From contig NZ_LIQQ01000121.1 of assembly GCF_001418565.1 (NCBI RefSeq), positions 1-64,000 on the forward strand: 64,000 nucleotides of DNA, given 5' to 3'. The DNA is from Streptomyces graminilatus (GTDB lineage Bacteria; Actinomycetota; Actinomycetes; Streptomycetales; Streptomycetaceae). Numbering within the stretch: position 1 is the first letter of the stretch; each line of letters starts with the position of its first letter. Shown one piece after another: positions 16,176 to 24,839 of the stretch. A program made the position numbers and the translations under genes. The notes beneath the pieces were generated by a model. The model was not told the origin of the DNA and made no database searches. It saw only the letters and a program-made list of their open reading frames with translations.

Positions 16176-17801
16176 ATGTCATGGCTACATCAACCTCGCA
16201 CGCGCCGGAACGCGCTGACCGCAGCGAGCGGCCTGGTCGTGGGAGCGGCCCTGCCCGCAGCGGTATCCACGTCCGCGTCCGCGCGATCCCTCCCGGCCGC
16301 CGGGCAGTACGCGAACCCCGTGCTCTGGCAGGACTTCGCTGACATCGACGTCATCCGCGTCGGCGACACGTACTACTACTCGGCGTCGACGATGCACTAC
16401 TCCCCCGGGGCGCCGATCCTCCGCTCGTACGACCTGGTGAACTGGGAGTTCGCCGGTCACTCGGTGCCGGTCCTGGACTTCGGGGCCAAGTACGACCTGA
16501 ACGGCGCCCGGGGCTACGTCCGGGGCATCTGGGCGTCGTCGCTCGCCTACCGCCCGAGCAACCGCACCTTCTACTGGCTCGGCCAGATCGACTTCGCCCG
16601 CACCTACGTGTACACGGCGACCGGTGTCGAGGGTCCCTGGAGCAGACTCACGACGCTCAACACGTCCTACTACGACGCGGGGTTGCTCGTCGACACCGAC
16701 GACACGATGTACGTGGCGTACGGCAACGGCACCATCAGCGTGGCCCAGCTCTCGCCGGACGGCCGTACGCAGGTCCGGGCGCAGCAGGTGTTCAGCACGC
16801 CCTCGAACATCGGCACCCTGGAGGGTTCCCGCTTCTACCGGATCAACGGGAACCACTACATCTTCGTGACCCGCCCGGCCAACGGCCAGTACGTCCTGAA
16901 GTCGACGAGCGGCCCCTTCGGCCCGTACACCCTGCGTCAGGTCCTCCTCGATCTGCCCGGACCGGTCGCCGGTGGCGGTGTCCCGCACCAGGGCGGACTC
17001 GTGCAGACGCAGAGCGGGTCCTGGCACTACCTGGCCTTCGTGGACGCCTTCCCCGGCGGCCGGATCCCCGTGCTGGCGCCGGTCAGTTGGACCTCGGACG
17101 GCTGGCCCGTCGTACAGCTCGCCAACGGCAGGTGGGGGTCGTCGTATCCCAGCCCGGTCGTCCCGGCGCCCACGCGGCAGGTGACCCCGATGACGGGCGT
17201 CGACACCTTCGACGGTACGACGCTCAAGCCGAAGTGGGAGTGGAACCACAACCCGGACAACACCAAGTGGTCGGTCGGCAACGGGCTGACTCTACGAACC
17301 GCGACCGTCACCAACGACCTGTACTGGGCCCGCAACACCCTCACACACCGCATCCAGGGCCCCACTTCGACGGCCACCGTCCAGCTCGACTACTCGGCGA
17401 TGCGGGACGGGGACCGCGCGGGGCTCGCTCTGCTGCGGGACTCCTCCGCCTGGATCGGCGTTCGGCGTGACGGTGGCGCGACCCGGGTGGTGATGGTCAA
17501 CGGGCTGACCATGGACGGCAATTGGAACACCACCGGTACCGGTACGGAGGCCGCGGGCGCCGGTGTCTCCGGTGGCCGCGTCTGGTTGCGCGCCACCGCC
17601 GACATCCGGCCCGGATCACCGCGCCCGGGAACGTTCTCCTACAGCACCGACGGCGTCAACTTCACGCGTCTGGGGCCCTCTTTCACCATGGGCAACAACT
17701 GGCAGTTCTTCATGGGGTACCGCTTCGCCATCTTCAACCACGCCACCCAGGCACTCGGCGGCTCGGTCCGCGTCGCACGGTTCGAGCTGTCCACGCCCTG
17801 A
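16176..17801 (+). CDS. Secreted GH43-type glycosidase
   Basis: A 541-residue enzyme with a twin-arginine-like leader (RTRRNALTAASG) and an Ala-rich signal ending near residue 37. The five-bladed beta-propeller of GH43 spans about 45-330: NPVLWQDFADIDVIRVGD holds the catalytic base Asp and TLEGSRFY the proposed acid Glu. A C-terminal concanavalin-like domain (about 345-540) is common in GH43 beta-xylosidases and alpha-arabinofuranosidases, where it helps shape the active site. Likely acts outside the cell on arabinoxylan or arabinan oligosaccharides (family inference). It has its own candidate promoter and is monocistronic. Confidence 0.88.
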   Translation: MSWLHQPRTRRNALTAASGLVVGAALPAAVSTSASARSLPAAGQYANPVLWQDFADIDVIRVGDTYYYSASTMHYSPGAPILRSYDLVNWEFAGHSVPVLDFGAKYDLNGARGYVRGIWASSLAYRPSNRTFYWLGQIDFARTYVYTATGVEGPWSRLTTLNTSYYDAGLLVDTDDTMYVAYGNGTISVAQLSPDGRTQVRAQQVFSTPSNIGTLEGSRFYRINGNHYIFVTRPANGQYVLKSTSGPFGPYTLRQVLLDLPGPVAGGGVPHQGGLVQTQSGSWHYLAFVDAFPGGRIPVLAPVSWTSDGWPVVQLANGRWGSSYPSPVVPAPTRQVTPMTGVDTFDGTTLKPKWEWNHNPDNTKWSVGNGLTLRTATVTNDLYWARNTLTHRIQGPTSTATVQLDYSAMRDGDRAGLALLRDSSAWIGVRRDGGATRVVMVNGLTMDGNWNTTGTGTEAAGAGVSGGRVWLRATADIRPGSPRPGTFSYSTDGVNFTRLGPSFTMGNNWQFFMGYRFAIFNHATQALGGSVRVARFELSTP

Positions 17802-17821
17802 TCGCGCCGGGGTGCCGGGTC

Positions 17822-18586
17822 CTACGGCCTGGCGCCCCCGCTCACCTCACGTTCGCGCAGACCGAGCGGGTCGACGACCTCGCGCAGCAGCCGCAGTTCG
17901 GTCTCGTCGGGCAGTCGGGTCTCGGGGGCGCCGGTCGCGTCGAGCGCGAAGCCGGTGTTCGTGTGGACCTCCTGGGGGGTGACGCCGGGATGCAGCGAGC
18001 GCACGCGCAGGCGCCCGTCGTCGCCGTAGTCGAGGACCGCGAGGTTGGTGATCACCACGCCCAGGTGGTGGAAGCGCAGCCCCTTGACGCCCCGCGCACG
18101 GTCGTTGCCCACCCCGCAGACCACGTCGACCTTCTCGACGAAGACCTTCGGGGTGTGCCGGGCCACCCAGTAGTCGGTGCGGTGGTTGGCCGTGTTGCCC
18201 GGAGCGCCGCGCACACCGATGAGCTGCCGGGTGGGCCGGCGCCAGTCGCCGATCAGGGAGATGTTCTGGTTGCCGTACCGGTCGATCTGGCTGGCCCCCA
18301 TCATGCTCTGGCGCCGGCCACTGGCGACGATGTCGAAGACCCGGCGGTACGGCACCCAGCCCTCGACGACGCCCCCGTCCGCCGCTGTTCGGCCGAGCGG
18401 TGGCGGGTCGCTCATGAAGTAGGCCTCGCCGTCGGTCAGCACCAGGTCCGGGCTGGTGGTCAGACGGGCGAGGCGCGCTCCGACCGAGGGCAGCACACCG
18501 GCCGTGTGCGCGAGCACCTCCCCGGCGTCGCGCCACACATCGGCACAGGCCACGGCGCACACTTCCGCGCGGGTGATCTCCGTCAT
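17822..18586 (-). CDS. ipdB: IpdB-like CoA-transferase family beta subunit
   Basis: A 254-residue family I CoA-transferase beta subunit. ATG 18586 overlaps the alpha-subunit stop (ATGA) and gives a length close to Mycobacterium IpdB (about 250). Features include YFMSDPPPLG, GASQIDRYGNQNIS and the C-terminal TELRLLREVVDPLGLRE. In steroid degraders IpdAB acts as a ring-opening hydrolase on COCHEA-CoA during C/D-ring breakdown rather than as a CoA transferase. The assignment rests on partner gene, length and neighbours. Confidence 0.82.
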   Translation of the reverse strand: MTEITRAEVCAVACADVWRDAGEVLAHTAGVLPSVGARLARLTTSPDLVLTDGEAYFMSDPPPLGRTAADGGVVEGWVPYRRVFDIVASGRRQSMMGASQIDRYGNQNISLIGDWRRPTRQLIGVRGAPGNTANHRTDYWVARHTPKVFVEKVDVVCGVGNDRARGVKGLRFHHLGVVITNLAVLDYGDDGRLRVRSLHPGVTPQEVHTNTGFALDATGAPETRLPDETELRLLREVVDPLGLREREVSGGARP

Positions 18587-19461
18587 CGGCTCTTCTCCTG
18601 TCCCTCGCGGTTGGCGTGGAACTCCGCCACGGCCTCGTGGTACGCCTGTTCGTCGCCGTCGAGGAACGTCTTGCGGAACAGCCGCCAGGAGTCGGTGTCC
18701 CGCGCCGCCGACGCGTAGTGCGCCTGGAAGGCCTCGTCCCGTCCGTAGTCGGGGTCGCAGGAGGTGAAGTGGGCGCCACGGGGGGTCTCGATCACCCCGT
18801 TGACGAAGAGGCGGCTGATCAGCAGTGACTGGGCGGGTCCGGCGGTGAGCAGATCCTGCGGCTCCACGATCCGCTCGGTGCTCACGTAGCAGCGGTCGGC
18901 CGCCATCGCGAACAGGTCGTCGAAGTACGGATCGGGGCCCAGGTACTGGGCGTTGCCCGTCCGGTCGGCGCGGTTGACGTGCACCAGGGCGATATCCAGC
19001 CGCAGGGCCCGCATCGCGACGTACTCCTCGTCGGCGTACGGCGAGGCGATCGTCACCAGGTCCGGGTTCATCGTGAGAACGTCGGAGCCGAGGCCCGCGC
19101 GGGTGGGCAGGAAGGACAGGCGGCTCGCGGCGGCCCGCAGGCCGGTGACGAACATGCCCTCGTCGTACTCGGCGGTCTCCACGGCGCCCTGTTCCCGTAC
19201 CGCGCGGAAGTGCGGGTCGAGGGCGATGCTGTCCAGCGACACGAAGCCGTAGACGAGCTTGCGGACCCGCCCGGCGGCGCACAGCAGCCCCACGTCCGGA
19301 CCGCCGAACGTGACGACGGTCAGGTCACGCACACCGGTGCGCAGGAGTTGGCGTACGAGTGCCATCGGTTTGCGTCGCGATCCCCACCCGCCGATCCCGA
19401 TCGTCATGCCCGACTCGACGGCGCCGGCGAAGTCCTCCAGGGACATCGACTTGTCACCCAC
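18583..19461 (-). CDS. ipdA: IpdA-like CoA-transferase family alpha subunit
   Basis: This 292-residue protein has the same length I recall for mycobacterial IpdA. It opens with the family I CoA-transferase motif GMTIGIGGWGSRRKPMALV and contains TVVTFGGPDVGLL. It forms an alpha2beta2-type complex with the overlapping downstream gene. Its start lies about 155 bp from the divergent ipdC-like gene with a palindromic operator between them, indicating co-regulation. Substrate in known systems: a ring-opened HIP-derived CoA ester. Confidence 0.83.
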   Translation of the reverse strand: MGDKSMSLEDFAGAVESGMTIGIGGWGSRRKPMALVRQLLRTGVRDLTVVTFGGPDVGLLCAAGRVRKLVYGFVSLDSIALDPHFRAVREQGAVETAEYDEGMFVTGLRAAASRLSFLPTRAGLGSDVLTMNPDLVTIASPYADEEYVAMRALRLDIALVHVNRADRTGNAQYLGPDPYFDDLFAMAADRCYVSTERIVEPQDLLTAGPAQSLLISRLFVNGVIETPRGAHFTSCDPDYGRDEAFQAHYASAARDTDSWRLFRKTFLDGDEQAYHEAVAEFHANREGQEKSR

Positions 19462-19500
19462 GGACCGCTCCCTCCCACGCTCTCACCCATACGGAGTCTT

Positions 19501-19522
19501 ACCTAGCAAACAATTGTTAGGT
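19501..19522. promoter_or_regulatory. KstR2-like palindromic operator
   Basis: ACCTAGCAA and TTGTTAGGT form a 9-4-9 inverted repeat with one mismatch in the shared promoter of the ipdAB- and ipdC-like operons. The core at 19505-19518 fits AnCAA-nnnn-TTGnT, which matches the KstR2 consensus AnCAAGnnCTTGnT (from memory) except at the two inner G/C positions. A TetR-family, acyl-CoA-responsive repressor is expected. No kstR2 gene is in the window. Confidence 0.65.
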
Positions 19523-19616
19523 TACGTTGGCTCGACCGACAACCCCTCGGCAGCCGGGCCCGGGGAATCGTCCCCACCCCGGCGAGCAGCGCGCGAAGGA
19601 GAAAAGGAGCCCCGGT

Positions 19617-20726
19617 ATGAGCGCCTCCACCAGCCCGGTCCATCCCGCCCGCCCTCTCCATCCCGCCCTGCACACGGCGCTGTGCGACCTGGTCGGCGTC
19701 CGCTACCCGATCGTGCAGACCGGCATGGGGTATGTGTCGGGCCCCGAGCTGACGGCGGCCACGGCGGCGGCGGGCGGGCTCGGCATCCTGGCGAGCGCGA
19801 CGCTCACCCTGGACGAGACCCGGGACGCCGTCCGTGCCGTCCGGGAGCGCACCGACGCGCCGTTCGGGGTGAACATGCGCGGCGACTCCCCCGACGTCCT
19901 GGAGCGCGGGCGCCTCCTGGTGCGCGAGGGCGTGAAGATCGCGTCCTTCGCGCTCGCGCCGCACGAACGCGTCGTCCGCGAGCTGAAGGACTCGGGGCTG
20001 ATCGTCATCCCGTCCGTCGGCGCCCGCCGCCATGCCGAGAAGGTCCAGGCGTGGGGTGTGGACGCGGTCGTCGTGCAGGGCGGTGAGGGCGGCGGACACA
20101 CCGGGGGCGTACCCACCTCGATCCTGCTCCCCCAGGTCGTGGACGCCGTCGGCATACCGGTCATCGCGGCCGGCGGGTTCCGTGACGGGCGGGGACTGGT
20201 GGCCGCGCTCGCCCAGGGTGCCGTGGGCATCGCGATGGGCACGCGGTTCCTGCTGACCAGCGACAGCACGGTGCGCGACTCGGTCAAGGCCGAGTATCTC
20301 GGGCGGGGCGTCAACGACACCGTGGTCACCCCCGTCCTCGACGGCATCCCCCAGCGCGTACTGCGCACCGACGCGGTGGAACGGCTGCTGCGGGAGCGGG
20401 CACCCGCGCGGCTCGTCCGTTCGCTGCGGCACGCCGTCGCGTTCCGGAAGGTCTCCGGCACGTCGTGGTCCGACCTGGTCCGCGAGGGACTGGCGATGCG
20501 GCGCGGGCATGAACTGGGCTGGTCCCAGGTCGTGATGGCGGCGAACACCCCGATGATGCTGCGCGCGAGCATGGTCGACGGCCGGACCGACCTGGGCACC
20601 CTCGCCTCCGGCCAGGTCGCCGGTGTCATCGACGACCTGCCCAGTTGCGCCGAACTCGTCGAACGCGTCATCGCGGAGGCCGACGCCGTCCTCACCCGCC
20701 TGACGACCGCCGGAGCAAAACCGTGA
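19617..20726 (+). CDS. ipdC: IpdC-like nitronate monooxygenase family flavoprotein
   Basis: A 369-residue FMN-dependent TIM-barrel protein of the nitronate monooxygenase / 2-nitropropane dioxygenase family. The opening GVRYPIVQTGMGYVSGPELTAA, the GGLGILASATL loop, the phosphate site VQGGEGGGHTGG and IPVIAAGGFRDG are all present. In steroid degraders IpdC works beside IpdAB in C/D-ring catabolism. ATG 19617 has an AAAAGGAG Shine-Dalgarno 8 bp upstream. First gene of the rightward operon, under the KstR2-like site. Confidence 0.82.
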   Translation: MSASTSPVHPARPLHPALHTALCDLVGVRYPIVQTGMGYVSGPELTAATAAAGGLGILASATLTLDETRDAVRAVRERTDAPFGVNMRGDSPDVLERGRLLVREGVKIASFALAPHERVVRELKDSGLIVIPSVGARRHAEKVQAWGVDAVVVQGGEGGGHTGGVPTSILLPQVVDAVGIPVIAAGGFRDGRGLVAALAQGAVGIAMGTRFLLTSDSTVRDSVKAEYLGRGVNDTVVTPVLDGIPQRVLRTDAVERLLRERAPARLVRSLRHAVAFRKVSGTSWSDLVREGLAMRRGHELGWSQVVMAANTPMMLRASMVDGRTDLGTLASGQVAGVIDDLPSCAELVERVIAEADAVLTRLTTAGAKP

Positions 20727-20800
20727 ATGCGGCCAACAGCGGCCGGGCCGACCTCGCCGCGATCCGGCCCCGCGACCGTGACCGCGACACAGGAGGACCC

Positions 20801-21565
20801 ATGGGCTATGAGTTCGTCAAGGCCGGCGTCGACGCACGCGGCATCGCCGAGGTCGTCGTCGACTGTCCTCCGGTCAACGCCCTGCCGGTGGCGGGCTGGT
20901 ACCAGTTGGCGGAGACCGTCGAACAGCTCGGCCGCGACCCGGCTGTACGGGTGGTGGTGCTGCGTGCCGAGGGCCGTGGTTTCAACGCCGGTGTCGACAT
21001 CAAGGAGTTGACGGCCGACACCGGCCACACCGCGGTGATCGCGGTGAACCGTGGCTGCTTCGCCGCGTTCGCAGCGGTCTACGACTGTGCGGTGCCGGTC
21101 GTGACAGCGGTCCATGGTTTCTGTCTGGGCGGCGGGATCGGTCTGGTCGGCAACTCGGACGTGATCGTGGCGGCCGAGGACGCCTACTTCGGGCTGCCGG
21201 AGGTGGACCGGGGCGCGCTGGGCGCCGCGACGCACCTGTCCCGTCTCGTCCCGCAGCACCGCGCCAGAGCGATGATGTACACCTGTGCCACCGCGTCCGC
21301 CGCCGAGCTGCACGCCTTCGGTTCGGTGCTCGACGTCGTACCGGCCGGCCGACTGCGGGACCGGGCCCTGGAGATAGCCGCCGACATCGCCGGGAAGAAC
21401 CCGGCGGTGATCCGTGCGGCCAAGGAGGCCTTCAACGGCATCGACCTGTGGGACGTCAAGCGCAGTTACCGCTACGAACAGGGCTTCACCTTCGAGATCA
21501 ACCTGTCGGGCGTCGCCGCCGAGGTCCGCGACACCTTCGGCGGCCGTACGGACGGGGAGGGGTGA
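20801..21565 (+). CDS. echA20: EchA20-like enoyl-CoA hydratase/isomerase family protein
   Basis: A 254-residue crotonase-fold protein with an AEGRGFNAGVDIKEL loop (oxyanion hole) and VHGFCLGGGIGLVGNSDVIVA. EchA20 (about 247 residues) is a crotonase-family hydrolase that opens the last carbocyclic ring of HIP-derived CoA esters. Length, the GFNAGVDIKE segment and position beside ipdABC support this. ATG 20801 is set by a strong AGGAGG 5 bp upstream; there are 74 bp from the ipdC-like stop and 3 bp to the next gene. Confidence 0.8.
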   Translation: MGYEFVKAGVDARGIAEVVVDCPPVNALPVAGWYQLAETVEQLGRDPAVRVVVLRAEGRGFNAGVDIKELTADTGHTAVIAVNRGCFAAFAAVYDCAVPVVTAVHGFCLGGGIGLVGNSDVIVAAEDAYFGLPEVDRGALGAATHLSRLVPQHRARAMMYTCATASAAELHAFGSVLDVVPAGRLRDRALEIAADIAGKNPAVIRAAKEAFNGIDLWDVKRSYRYEQGFTFEINLSGVAAEVRDTFGGRTDGEG

Positions 21566-21568
21566 GCC

Positions 21569-22717
21569 ATGGATCTCACCTGGAGTGCGGAGGACGAGGC
21601 GTTCCGGCAGGAGGCCCGGGAGTGGCTCGCGGCGAACGTCCCGGCGGACCCGCTGCCGTCCGGTGACACCCGCGAGGGGTTCGCCGCCCATCTGGAGTGG
21701 GAGCGCGCCCTGTTCGAGGCGCGCTGGTCGGTGGTGTCCTGGCCCGAGGCGTACGGCGGCCGGGACGCGTCCCTGTGGCAGTGGCTGGTCTTCGAGGACG
21801 AGTACCACCGGGCCGGGGCGCCCGCCCGGGTCACCCAGAACGGGATCTTCCTGCTGGCCCCGACCGTCTTCGCGTTCGGTACGCATGAGCAGCAGCGGCG
21901 CATTCTGCCGAGGATGGCCGCCGCCCAGGATCTGTGGGCACAGGGCTGGTCCGAGCCCGGCGCGGGCAGCGACCTCGCGGCCATCCGCAGCCGGGCGGTC
22001 CGGGACGAGGGGGCCGGTGGCTGGCGCCTGACCGGCCAGAAGACCTGGACGACCCGAGGCGCCTTCTGCACCCACCTCTTCGGGCTCTTCCGTACGGATC
22101 CGGAGGCGGAGCGTCATCGAGGCCTCACCTATTTCCTCGTTCCGTTGGACGCTCCCGGGGTCACGGTCCGTGGTTTCGAACGCCTCGACGGCGACGAGGG
22201 GTTCGCCGAGGTCTTCCTCGACGACGTCCTCGTGCCCGATGCCGATGTGCTCGGCGGGGTCGGGGAGGGCTGGCGGGTGGCGATGGCGACGACCGGGTCC
22301 GAGCGCGGGCTGACCCTGCGTTCCCCCGGCCGCTTCCTGCACACCGCCGACCGGCTGCTCGACCTGGCGCGGACAAAGGAGGCGCAGGGGGCGGAGGGGG
22401 TGGGGGTGCATCGGGACCGGGTCGTGCAGTCGTGGATCGAGGCCCAGGCGTACGAGCTGTTCACCCTGGAACAGGTCACGTCGATCGTCGAAGGGCGGGA
22501 GATCGGCGCCGAGTCCAGCCTGAACAAGCTGTTCTGGTCCCAGCTCGACATCGCCCTGCACGAGACAGCCGCCGAACTGCTCGGGCCGGAGGCGGAGATC
22601 GACGCCCCCTGGAGCCGAGGCTTCCTCTTCTCCCTCGCGGGCCCCATCTACGCGGGCACGAACGAGATCCAGCGCAACATCGTCGCCGAGCGGCTGCTCG
22701 GCCTGCCGAGGAGGTGA
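21569..22717 (+). CDS. Acyl-CoA dehydrogenase, IpdE1-like subunit
   Basis: A 382-residue FAD-dependent acyl-CoA dehydrogenase, full length for the family. The N-terminal helical domain begins WSAEDEAFRQEAREWL, the middle beta domain contains QGWSEPGAGSDLA (FAD/substrate site), and the C-terminus has the family signature YAGTNEIQRNIVAERLLGLP. An immediately following second, shorter paralogue suggests an alpha2beta2 heterotetramer like IpdE1-IpdE2 (FadE30-FadE33), which desaturates 5-OH-HIP-CoA. Subunit identity is inferred from context. Confidence 0.85.
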   Translation: MDLTWSAEDEAFRQEAREWLAANVPADPLPSGDTREGFAAHLEWERALFEARWSVVSWPEAYGGRDASLWQWLVFEDEYHRAGAPARVTQNGIFLLAPTVFAFGTHEQQRRILPRMAAAQDLWAQGWSEPGAGSDLAAIRSRAVRDEGAGGWRLTGQKTWTTRGAFCTHLFGLFRTDPEAERHRGLTYFLVPLDAPGVTVRGFERLDGDEGFAEVFLDDVLVPDADVLGGVGEGWRVAMATTGSERGLTLRSPGRFLHTADRLLDLARTKEAQGAEGVGVHRDRVVQSWIEAQAYELFTLEQVTSIVEGREIGAESSLNKLFWSQLDIALHETAAELLGPEAEIDAPWSRGFLFSLAGPIYAGTNEIQRNIVAERLLGLPRR

Positions 22718-22726
22718 CCGGGAGCG

Positions 22727-23797
22727 ATGCGGTTCGCCGTAACCGAACGGGACACGGCTCTCGCCGAGGCCGCCGGTGAGGTGCTGGCCAAACAGGCCGG
22801 TGCCGAACAGATCCGGGCAGGCTGGCCGGGTGGCCGCATCGAGAGCGTCCACGGCGTGTGGCGCACGCTGGCCGGGGTCGGTGTCACCGGCGCCCTGGTC
22901 CCCGAGCACAGCGAAGGCCTGGGCACCGGCACCGGCACCGGCCTCGGCCTCGGCCTCGGCCTCGACGAGAACGCGCTCCCGCCGTTGCTGGAGACCCTCG
23001 GCCGCAGCGGGCTCCCGGTCCCCGCCGCCGAGACAGTGGCGGTCGGCGCCCCCCTGCTGGCCACCGCGGGCGCGCCTCAACTCCCGTCCGTACTGCGGGG
23101 GTCGGCGCTGCTCACCGTCTCCCTCACCCGCGCTGCCCCGGTCCCCTTCGCCGCGCTCGCCGACCTGATCGCCGTACGTCAGGGCGACGGGCTGCGCCTG
23201 TACGCGCGCGACGAAGTGGAGACCGAGCCGGTCGACTCGGTGGACGGCTCCCGGTGGCTGGCCCGGGTGCGCGCTCCGGCGGGCGGCGGGCTGTTGCTGG
23301 CCGAGGGGCCTGCCGAACTGGCGGTCGCGTACCGGCGCGGGGTGCTGGCCACGGCAGCCCTGCTGGTCGGACTCGCCGGGCGGATGCTCGAACTGACCGT
23401 GGCTCATGTCCGGGCACGGCACCAGTTCGGCGTACCGGTCGGCTCGTTCCAGGCGGTCAAACACGCGTTGGCCGACGTGGAGTTGGCGGTACGGTTCGCC
23501 CGCCCGGCAGTCCTCGCGGCGGGCTGGGCCCAGGCTGCCGGGGACCCGGAGACCGCCGTACGGACGTCGATGGCGAAGGTGCTCGCCTCGGAAGCGGCCC
23601 GGAAGGCGGCCCGTACGGCGCTCCAGTGCCATGGCGCCATGGGGTACACCACCGAGTACGACCTCCACCTGTACGCCAAACGGGCCTGGGCCCTGGCCGC
23701 CGACTGGGGCGGCCCGACAGAACACCGGGAGTCCATCGCCCGGCGGCTGGGCCTCACCGGAGCGGCCGACAGGGGCGGCGAGGGGGCGGGCGCATGA
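22727..23797 (+). CDS. Acyl-CoA dehydrogenase, IpdE2-like partner subunit
   Basis: A 356-residue acyl-CoA dehydrogenase paralogue starting 9 bp after the first. The C-terminal half is clear: ARHQFGVPVGSFQAVKHALAD and HGAMGYTTEYDLHLYAKRAW, the latter typical of the second subunit of heterotetrameric steroid dehydrogenases. Near residues 66-79 a hexanucleotide-repeat tract encodes alternating Gly-Thr then Gly-Leu, an unusual low-complexity insertion in the N-terminal domain. RBS GGAG precedes the ATG. The stop overlaps a short relic frame. Confidence 0.83.
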   Translation: MRFAVTERDTALAEAAGEVLAKQAGAEQIRAGWPGGRIESVHGVWRTLAGVGVTGALVPEHSEGLGTGTGTGLGLGLGLDENALPPLLETLGRSGLPVPAAETVAVGAPLLATAGAPQLPSVLRGSALLTVSLTRAAPVPFAALADLIAVRQGDGLRLYARDEVETEPVDSVDGSRWLARVRAPAGGGLLLAEGPAELAVAYRRGVLATAALLVGLAGRMLELTVAHVRARHQFGVPVGSFQAVKHALADVELAVRFARPAVLAAGWAQAAGDPETAVRTSMAKVLASEAARKAARTALQCHGAMGYTTEYDLHLYAKRAWALAADWGGPTEHRESIARRLGLTGAADRGGEGAGA

Positions 23798-23961
23798 GCG
23801 GAATCCGTCGGGACCGGAGCGCCGTCGTCGGCCTCGGTGACCAACACGCCCTCGCACTCGCGGCCGAGAAGAACCCGGCGAACGGCCCCCCGGCTGTGGA
23901 CGGCATCAGCGCCGGCATCGGCATCGGCATCGGCATCGGGAGTGAAAGGGCGGGCACATGA
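23794..23961 (+). pseudogene. Truncated, decayed duplicate of the SDR gene 5' end
   Basis: A 55-codon frame overlaps the dehydrogenase stop (ATGA) and the SDR start (ATGA). Its first 25 residues (MSGIRRDRSAVV...GLGDQHALALAAE) copy the SDR N-terminus (MSGICRNRVAIV...GLGREHALALAAE) but lack the TGAGQ segment of the nucleotide-binding loop. DNA similarity is obvious over about 75 bp. After the duplicated part comes a run of GGCATC hexamers encoding Gly-Ile repeats. It cannot bind NAD. It may still be translated and couple the SDR gene to the operon (inference). Confidence 0.7.
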
Positions 23962-24839
23962 GCGGGATTTGCCGGAACCGGGTCGCCATCGTGACCGGGG
24001 CGGGACAGGGTCTCGGTCGCGAGCACGCGCTCGCACTCGCGGCCGAGGGAGCCCGGGTCGTCGTCAACGACCTCGGCGAGGCCGCGAAGGCGGTGGCCGA
24101 GGAGATCGGGGCGGCCGGGGGCGTCGCCGTCGCCGATCTGGGGGACGTCAGCGACTGGGACTACGCGGAGCGGCTGATCGGCCGGGCCGTCGCCGAGTTC
24201 GGCGCGCTGCACGCACTGGTGAACAACGCGGGCATCAATCGTGACCGGATGCTGGTGTCGATGACGGAGGAAGACTGGGACCTCGTCCTCAAGGTCGACC
24301 TCAAGGGGCATGCGGCGCCATTGCGGCACGCCGCCGCTTACTGGCGGGAGATGAGCAAGCAGGGCCGGCCGGTCGAAGCGCGGGTCGTCAACACCAGCTC
24401 GGGCGCCGGGCTGATGGGCAGCGTCGGCCAGGGCAACTACGGCGCCGCGAAGGCAGGTATCGCAGCGCTCACCGTGATCGCCGCCGCCGAACTGGCCCGG
24501 TACGGCGTCACCGTGAACGCGATAGCCCCCTCCGCCCGCACCCCGATGACCGAGGCGGTCGAGGCGTTCGCCGAGAAGATGCGCGCACCGGAGTCCGGCT
24601 TCGACGCGCCGCACCCCGGCAACGTCTCACCGCTGGTGGTGTGGCTGGCCTCGGCCGGTTCGGGCGACGTCACCGGCCGCGTCTTCGAGGCCGAGGGCGG
24701 CACGATCAGCCTCGCCGACGGCTGGCAGCACGGGCCCCGACGGGTCCGCGACCGCCGCTGGACTCCGGCCGAGATCGGCCCGGCGGTACACGGACTGCTC
24801 ACCGAAGCGCCCTCGCCCGCACCGGTGTACGGCGCCTGA
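23958..24839 (+). CDS. Short-chain dehydrogenase (Rv3548c-like)
   Basis: A 293-residue classical SDR: NAD(P) motif TGAGQGLG (about 13-20), VVVNDLG acidic loop favouring NAD, NNAG (about 93), catalytic Ser in NTSSGAG, and YGAAK as the YxxxK pair (about 160). The C-terminus is extended by about 40 residues compared with minimal SDRs and resembles the 17beta-HSD4/MFE-2-like SDRs found next to echA20-ipdABC in mycobacteria. Likely a hydroxyacyl-CoA dehydrogenase step in HIP catabolism. The stop lies inside the first unit of the downstream repeat array. Confidence 0.85.
   Translation: MSGICRNRVAIVTGAGQGLGREHALALAAEGARVVVNDLGEAAKAVAEEIGAAGGVAVADLGDVSDWDYAERLIGRAVAEFGALHALVNNAGINRDRMLVSMTEEDWDLVLKVDLKGHAAPLRHAAAYWREMSKQGRPVEARVVNTSSGAGLMGSVGQGNYGAAKAGIAALTVIAAAELARYGVTVNAIAPSARTPMTEAVEAFAEKMRAPESGFDAPHPGNVSPLVVWLASAGSGDVTGRVFEAEGGTISLADGWQHGPRRVRDRRWTPAEIGPAVHGLLTEAPSPAPVYGA

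Noticed and set aside
19703-23857. Open frame of over 1300 codons antisense to the ipdC-echA20-dehydrogenase operon
   Set aside because: It crosses four real genes on the other strand and shows no motif or plausible start.
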